Made by a program: the position numbers and the translations under genes | Assembly (NCBI GenBank): GCA_004297465.1 | Contig: SCUB01000007.1 | Location: forward strand, 186,001 to 250,000 | DNA length: 64,000 nt | Origin: Xanthobacteraceae bacterium | Lineage (GTDB): Bacteria > Pseudomonadota > Alphaproteobacteria > Rhizobiales > Xanthobacteraceae | Direction: 5' to 3' | Notes under the pieces: generated by a model | Told to the model about the DNA's origin: nothing | Seen by the model: the letters and a program-made list of their open reading frames with translations, nothing else | Database searches by the model: none | Shown: positions 58,221 through 64,000 of the stretch, one piece after another | Numbering within the stretch: position 1 is the first letter of the stretch | How the letters are laid out: each line of letters begins with the position of its first letter

Positions 58221-58911
58221 GACAGCGCGTCCGCGAGCCAGGCGTCGAGCACGCGGCGGCCGGCCGCGGCGGTCGCCGCGCCATGGGTCGCGGCCTGCGC
58301 CCGCAAGGAGGCCGGCGCGATGCGCGCCTGCGAAAGTTCCGCGGCATGGCCGATCAGCCAGCGTTCCAGCGCGCGCGGCTCGGTCTCGATATGGAACTGC
58401 AGGCCGAGCGCATGGCGACCGACCGCGAACGCCTGCGTCGGGCACACGCTGGTCGAGGCGAGACGCGTGGCGCCACCCGGCAGATCGAGATTGTCGCCGT
58501 GCCAGTGCAGCACGGCAACGCCGTCGAGCGGCGCCAGCACGGAGGCGCGGCCCTCGGCGGTGAGGTCGAGCGGCGCGTAGCCGATTTCCTTGGCTGGACC
58601 GGGCGCGACGCGGGCATCGAGCGCGGCGGCGATCAGCTGCGCGCCAAGGCAAATGCCGAGCGTGGGACGACGCGCGGCGAGCCGCGCCCTGAGCATCGCG
58701 ATCTCGTCGGTCAGGAACGGATAATCGGTCGTGTCGTAGACGCCGATCGGGCCGCCGAGCACGACGACGAGATCGGCCGCCAGCCATGCGCCGCTGTCGG
58801 GCGCATCGCCGCCGGCCTCGACGTAAGCCAGATCGATGCCGCGCCGGGCGAGCAGCGGCGCGAGGATGCCGGCATCCTCGAACGCGACATGGCGGAGCGC
58901 GAGACAGGCGG

Positions 58912-58915
<4 letters not shown>
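58217..58915 (-). CDS. Class I glutamine amidotransferase-like protein inside the dcw operon
   Basis: A 232-residue protein of the GATase1 (GMP-synthase/GuaA-like) family. It shows [22 protein letters not shown], the nucleophile elbow [14 protein letters not shown] (Cys near 94) and the catalytic His/Glu in [15 protein letters not shown], so the triad is intact. It is embedded between murC and murB with four-base overlaps on both sides, hence is translated with them. Stand-alone enzymes of this type act on various substrates, e.g. as GatD with MurT in Gram-positives, where lipid II is amidated; no MurT is visible here. Its role in this operon is unknown. Confidence 0.85.
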
Positions 58916-60327
<1,412 letters not shown>

Positions 60328-60391
60328 CTACTGTCTTTCGAGTGGGGTCGTCTTGATTCGCGGGAGGGCCTTCCGGCCGGCTGGCGTCGGC

Positions 60392-61495
60392 TTATACCAG
60401 CTTTGCGACGGCCATCACCAGATCGGCGAGGCGTATGGCGGCATCGGGACGCCCGGCGGCGCGGGCGGCCCCGGCCATGGCCGCAAGCTGCGCCGGTTCG
60501 GCCGCCAGCCTGGAAATCTCGGCGGCGAGGCGGTCCGGCGTGAAATCGGCTTGCGCGATGCGGATGGCGCCGCCGGCCTCGTCCAGCACCCCGGCGTTGG
60601 CGAACTGGTCCTGGTCGAGCGCGCCGGGCAGCGGCACCAGGATCGCCGGGCGGCCGATGGCGGCGAGTTCCGCCACCGTGCCCGCGCCCGAGCGCGAGAT
60701 GACGAGGTGGCTCGCGGCCATGCGCGCCGGCAGGTCGGTGAAGAACGGCGCAAGCTCCGCCCGGATCCTGAGCCGGTCGTAGACGGCGCGCACCCGCGCC
60801 ATGTCCTCGTCGCGCACCTGCTGGGTCAGTTCGAGATGATCCCACAGCGCCGGTTCGAGCCGCTCGATCGCGCCCGGCACGATGTCGGCCATCACGCGCG
60901 CGCCCTGGCTGCCGCCGAACACGAGGAGCCGCAGCGGGCCGCTGGAACGTGGCGGATCGTAGGGCGTGGCGGCGGCGGCGAGGATCGCCGGACGCACCGG
61001 GTTGCCGGTCAGCGTCGCCTTGGCGGCAAGCCCCGCGTCGTAGGCCAGCACGCCGGGAAACGAGGTGGCGATGGCGCCGACCTGCCCGCTGAGCTGGCGG
61101 TTGGCGCGGCCCAGCACCGCGTTGGCGTCGTGGATCAGCGACGGAATGCCGGCGAGCCGCGCCGCCCACAGCGGCGGCAGCGTCGGATAGCCGCCGAAGC
61201 CGACCACCGCGGCCGGCTTCAAACGGCGCAGCAGCAGCAGCGCGCGCGCCGTTCCGCCCGCCAGCGTCAGCGCGGTTTTCGCAAGGCTCAGCGGATTGCG
61301 GCCGCGCAATGTCTCGCTCGGCACCACGTCGATCATGTCGGGCGTGAACAGGCCGCCATAGCGCAGCGCGCGCGCGTCGGTGACGAGGCGGACGCGGGCT
61401 CCGCGCCGCTGCAGCTCGGCGCCCAGCGCCTCGGCGGGAAACAGGTGGCCGCCGGTGCCGCCGGCGGCCAGGACGATCAGGGGCGCCTCGCTCAT
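60392..61495 (-). CDS. murG: Undecaprenyldiphospho-muramoylpentapeptide beta-N-acetylglucosaminyltransferase
   Basis: A 367-residue GT28 enzyme converting lipid I to lipid II. The N-terminal APLIVLAAGGTGGHLFPAEAL holds the G loop; then VVGFGGYPTLPPLWAA, IHDANAVLGRANR, LLVFGGSQGARVM, and the UDP-GlcNAc site ISRSGAGTVAELAAIGRPAILVPLPGALDQDQ. An in-frame GTG at 61510 overlaps the ftsW stop (GTGA) and could be the real start; ATG 61495 fits the family length. Neither has a clear ribosome-binding site. Confidence 0.95.
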   Translation of the reverse strand: MSEAPLIVLAAGGTGGHLFPAEALGAELQRRGARVRLVTDARALRYGGLFTPDMIDVVPSETLRGRNPLSLAKTALTLAGGTARALLLLRRLKPAAVVGFGGYPTLPPLWAARLAGIPSLIHDANAVLGRANRQLSGQVGAIATSFPGVLAYDAGLAAKATLTGNPVRPAILAAAATPYDPPRSSGPLRLLVFGGSQGARVMADIVPGAIERLEPALWDHLELTQQVRDEDMARVRAVYDRLRIRAELAPFFTDLPARMAASHLVISRSGAGTVAELAAIGRPAILVPLPGALDQDQFANAGVLDEAGGAIRIAQADFTPDRLAAEISRLAAEPAQLAAMAGAARAAGRPDAAIRLADLVMAVAKLV

Positions 61496-61506
61496 CGCGG
61501 TTCGTT

Positions 61507-62658
61507 TCACGCCGGGCTCGGCGCGGCGTAGCTGTCGCCGGACGATTCCACCTCGATCGAGGGGCGCAGCCGGGTGAGCGCCAGCAGCATGCCCATGCCG
61601 TAGGCCAGCGAGATCATCGACGAACCGCCATAGGAGATGAACGGCAGCGTCATGCCCTTGGCGGGGATGAGGTGCAGATTGACCGCCATGTTGATGGCGG
61701 CCTGGGTGCCGAACAGGATGGCGAGCCCAGCGCTGGCGAAGCGCGCGAACAGATCCTCGGTGCGATGGGCATGCATCAGCGCGCGCAGCACGATGTAGGC
61801 GAACAGCGCCACCAGCACCATGCACAGCACGATGCCGAACTCCTCCGCCGCCACCGCGAACACGAAGTCGGTGTGGCTGTCGGGCAAAATGCGCTTGACG
61901 GTGCCCTCGCCCGGCCCCTGGCCGAGCCAGCCGCCGCGCGCGAATGACTCGATCGCGGTGTCGACCTGGAAGGTGTCCCCCGAGGCCGGATCCATGAAGC
62001 GTTTGATGCGGCCGGCGACGTGCGGGACCATGGTGTAGGCGCCATAGGTTCCCACCGCGCCCATGCCGGTGAGCGCCAGCACCCAGATGAAACGGATGCC
62101 GGCGATGTAGAACAGCGCGCCCCACACCGCCAGGATCAGCAGGGTCTGGCCGAAATCCGGCTCCATCACCAGAAGCGTCACCAGCACGATGAGCAGCGAC
62201 AGCGCCATCGAGGTGGCCGGCATCTCCGGCCGCCGCGCCGACTCCGCGAACAGCCACGCCGCCAGCACGACGAAGGCCGGCTTGGCGAATTCGGACGGCT
62301 GGATGCTGACGCCGATGATGGTGATCCAGCGCTTGGCGCCCTTGACCTCGGCGCCGAACAGGATGGTGGCGACGATCAGCACCAGGCTGACGGCGAACAC
62401 GATCAGCGCCGAGCGGCGGATCGCGCGCGGCGACAGGAACGAGGTGCCCACCAGCACGATGAAGGCGGGGATCAGGAACAGGCCGTGGCGGTGGAAGAAA
62501 TGGAACGGATCGAGCCCGATGCGCGCCGCGACCGGCGGGCTTGCCGCCAGCGACAGGATGAAGCCGGCGAGCATCAGCCCCACCAGCGCCACCAGCAGGA
62601 TGCGGTCGATGGTCCACCACCATTCGTTGAGCGGCGTGCGTTTGTCGCGCGCGATCAT
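61507..62658 (-). CDS. ftsW: Septal peptidoglycan polymerase FtsW (SEDS family)
   Basis: A 383-residue polytopic protein with about ten membrane segments. Characteristic stretches are GAEVKGAKRWITIIGVSIQPSEFAKPAFVVLAAW, MEPDFGQTLLILAVWGALFYIAG, the extracellular catalytic-loop area around AEEFGIVLCMVL and the C-terminal AKGMTLPFISYGGSSMISLAYGMGMLLALTR. These are the SEDS marks of FtsW/RodA; its place between murD and murG makes it FtsW. The start is two bases after the murD stop. Confidence 0.95.
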   Translation of the reverse strand: MIARDKRTPLNEWWWTIDRILLVALVGLMLAGFILSLAASPPVAARIGLDPFHFFHRHGLFLIPAFIVLVGTSFLSPRAIRRSALIVFAVSLVLIVATILFGAEVKGAKRWITIIGVSIQPSEFAKPAFVVLAAWLFAESARRPEMPATSMALSLLIVLVTLLVMEPDFGQTLLILAVWGALFYIAGIRFIWVLALTGMGAVGTYGAYTMVPHVAGRIKRFMDPASGDTFQVDTAIESFARGGWLGQGPGEGTVKRILPDSHTDFVFAVAAEEFGIVLCMVLVALFAYIVLRALMHAHRTEDLFARFASAGLAILFGTQAAINMAVNLHLIPAKGMTLPFISYGGSSMISLAYGMGMLLALTRLRPSIEVESSGDSYAAPSPA

Positions 62659-62659
62659 C

Positions 62660-64000
62660 TCATGCCTCCTTCACCGCCTCGACATCGCCCAGCGCCCGCA
62701 CCAGTTCGCGAAACCGCGCGCCGCGCTGCTCGAAATTCGGGAACTGGTCGAACGACGCGCACGCCGGCGACAGCAGCACCACCGGTTCGGCGAGCCCGCA
62801 CGCCGCCGCATCGCGCGCGGCATGGGCAATCGCGACATCGAGCGTGCCGGAGATCTCGTGCGCGACCGTCCCGCCGAGCGTGACGGCGAATTTCGCCGCC
62901 GCCTCGCCGATCAGGTAAGCTTTGACGATGCGGGGGAAATATTCCGTTAAGGATACGATGCCGCCGGACTTCGGCTTGCCGCCGGCGATCCAGAAGATGT
63001 CGCGGAACGAGGCGAGCGCGCGCGCCGTGGCATCGGCGTTGGTGCCCTTGGAGTCGTTGATGAACAGCACGTTGCCGCGCCGCCCGACCTCTTCCATGCG
63101 GTGGGCAAGGCCGGGAAACGTGCGCAAGCCCTGCTGGATCGCCCGCGGCGTCAGCCCGAGCGCCCGCGCGGCGGCGGCGGCGCAGGCCGCGTTCTGGGCG
63201 TTGTGCAGACCACGTAGGGATCCGATGCCGCCGATGCGGGCGATCTCGGTGCGCGCCGCGCCCGACGCCTGAACGATGCGCTCGCCCTCGGCATAGAGGC
63301 CGTCGGCGAGCGGCCGGCGCACCGAGACGCGCACCACGCGGGTACCGGCGTGCTCGATGCGGTCGGCCGCGGCCTGGCACCAGCCGTCGTCGACGCCGAT
63401 CACCGCGGTGCCGCCCGCCTGCACGCCGGCGACCAGCCGCTCCTTGATCGCGGCGTAGCGGGCCAGCGTGCCGTGGCGGTCGATGTGGTCCTCGGTGACG
63501 TTGATGAGCACGCCGACGCTGGGATCGAGCGAGGGGGCGAGATCGATCTGGTACGACGACACCTCGACGACATGGACGCGGCCGGCGCGCGGCGGTTCCA
63601 GCGACAGGATCGCGGTGCCGATGTTGCCGCCGAGCTGCACGTCGTGGCCGGCCTCGCGCATCAGATGCGCGATCAGCGCCGTGGTGGTGGACTTGCCGTT
63701 GGTGCCGGTAATCGCCACGAACGGCGCGTCGGGCGCGTACCGCCGCCGCTCGCGGCAGAACAGTTCGATGTCGCCGATCACCTCGACGCCGGCCTGACTG
63801 GCGGCCAGAACGCTCCAGTGCGGCGACGGATGGGTCAGCGGCACGCCGGGGGTGAGCAGCAGCGCGGAGAAAGCCTTCCAGTCGGCGGCGCGCAGGTCGG
63901 CGGTGGCAAAGCCGGCGCCCGCTGCTTCCGCCATCCTGGCGGCATTGTCGTCGCAGGCTACGACCTCGGCGCCGCCCGCCTTCAGGGCATGGCAGCTCGC
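62660..64000 (-). CDS. murD: UDP-N-acetylmuramoylalanine-D-glutamate ligase (partial, N-terminus outside window)
   Basis: 447 codons of MurD, open to the window edge; the first visible residues are [22 protein letters not shown], inside the UDP-binding Rossmann domain. The ATP motif [21 protein letters not shown], the central [33 protein letters not shown], and the C-terminal [25 protein letters not shown] and [12 protein letters not shown] are present. It adds D-Glu to UDP-MurNAc-L-Ala. About 20 to 25 N-terminal residues are missing. ftsW follows at two bases' distance. Confidence 0.96.
   Translation of the reverse strand, partial: ASCHALKAGGAEVVACDDNAARMAEAAGAGFATADLRAADWKAFSALLLTPGVPLTHPSPHWSVLAASQAGVEVIGDIELFCRERRRYAPDAPFVAITGTNGKSTTTALIAHLMREAGHDVQLGGNIGTAILSLEPPRAGRVHVVEVSSYQIDLAPSLDPSVGVLINVTEDHIDRHGTLARYAAIKERLVAGVQAGGTAVIGVDDGWCQAAADRIEHAGTRVVRVSVRRPLADGLYAEGERIVQASGAARTEIARIGGIGSLRGLHNAQNAACAAAAARALGLTPRAIQQGLRTFPGLAHRMEEVGRRGNVLFINDSKGTNADATARALASFRDIFWIAGGKPKSGGIVSLTEYFPRIVKAYLIGEAAAKFAVTLGGTVAHEISGTLDVAIAHAARDAAACGLAEPVVLLSPACASFDQFPNFEQRGARFRELVRALGDVEAVKEA

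Overview
The window is dense, GC-rich chromosomal DNA from an alphaproteobacterium, most likely of the order Hyphomicrobiales (Rhizobiales; Nitrobacteraceae/Xanthobacteraceae-like). This rests on a two-piece, circularly permuted tmRNA with the tag ANDNFAPVAQAA, an alpha-type SspB beside it, DUF4169 and ribbon-helix-helix small proteins, a dcw cell-wall cluster reading murD-ftsW-murG-murC-murB-ddl-ftsQ-ftsA-ftsZ-lpxC, and several copies of a palindromic intergenic repeat whose arms read cgtcattgccgggctt...gacccggcaatcca. Nothing looks like a prophage, integron, CRISPR array or conjugative island; apart from the palindromic repeats the region looks like core chromosome.

Layout. 1-8.3 kb: the start of an aromatic-ring FAD monooxygenase, tRNA-Lys(CTT), a Spy/CpxP-like periplasmic protein, a complete TRAP transporter operon (dctP-hairpin-dctQ-dctM), leuA with a leucine-rich leader peptide, and a PPK2 polyphosphate kinase. 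8.3-12 kb: two adjacent paralogous membrane sulfatase/phosphoglycerol-transferase-like proteins. 12-17.5 kb: branched-chain amino acid genes (ilvC, a LysE exporter, ilvN, ilvB) with a second attenuator (leader peptide, alternative pairing, terminator), then miaA. 17.5-25 kb: serB, and the minus-strand proteostasis set hflK-hflC-DUF2065-degP, then thyA-folA and two half-size chromate transporter genes. 25-29.2 kb: ssrA, sspB, fumC and a small cassette of DUF4169 plus two ribbon-helix-helix genes. 29-43 kb: a 1069-residue AsmA-like protein, a D-lactate dehydrogenase-like flavoprotein, a thioesterase, uvrD with an in-frame palindromic repeat, a 51-residue basic protein, a membrane/spermidine-synthase-like fusion, a PYROXD2-like oxidoreductase and prmA preceded by DnaA-box-like sites. 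43-50.4 kb: aminopeptidase P, then bamD-recN-ligA on the minus strand. 50.7-64 kb: the dcw cluster, ending inside murD.

How the genes work together. leuA, ilvBN and ilvC cover much of leucine/valine/isoleucine synthesis; leuA and ilvBN both have translated leaders rich in the cognate codons, so their expression is probably set by charged branched-chain tRNA. ssrA, sspB, HflKC and DegP form a protein quality-control theme: tmRNA tags stalled peptides and SspB delivers them to ClpXP. The dcw genes form a tightly overlapping operon for peptidoglycan precursor synthesis and division, with an unannounced class-I glutamine amidotransferase translationally coupled between murC and murB.

Most notable: a palindromic repeat translated in frame between helicase motifs II and III of UvrD; the ilvBN and leuA attenuators; the ssrA-sspB pair; the amidotransferase inside the dcw operon; and a candidate FNR/FixK-type box beside a terminator-bounded stretch that could encode a small RNA.
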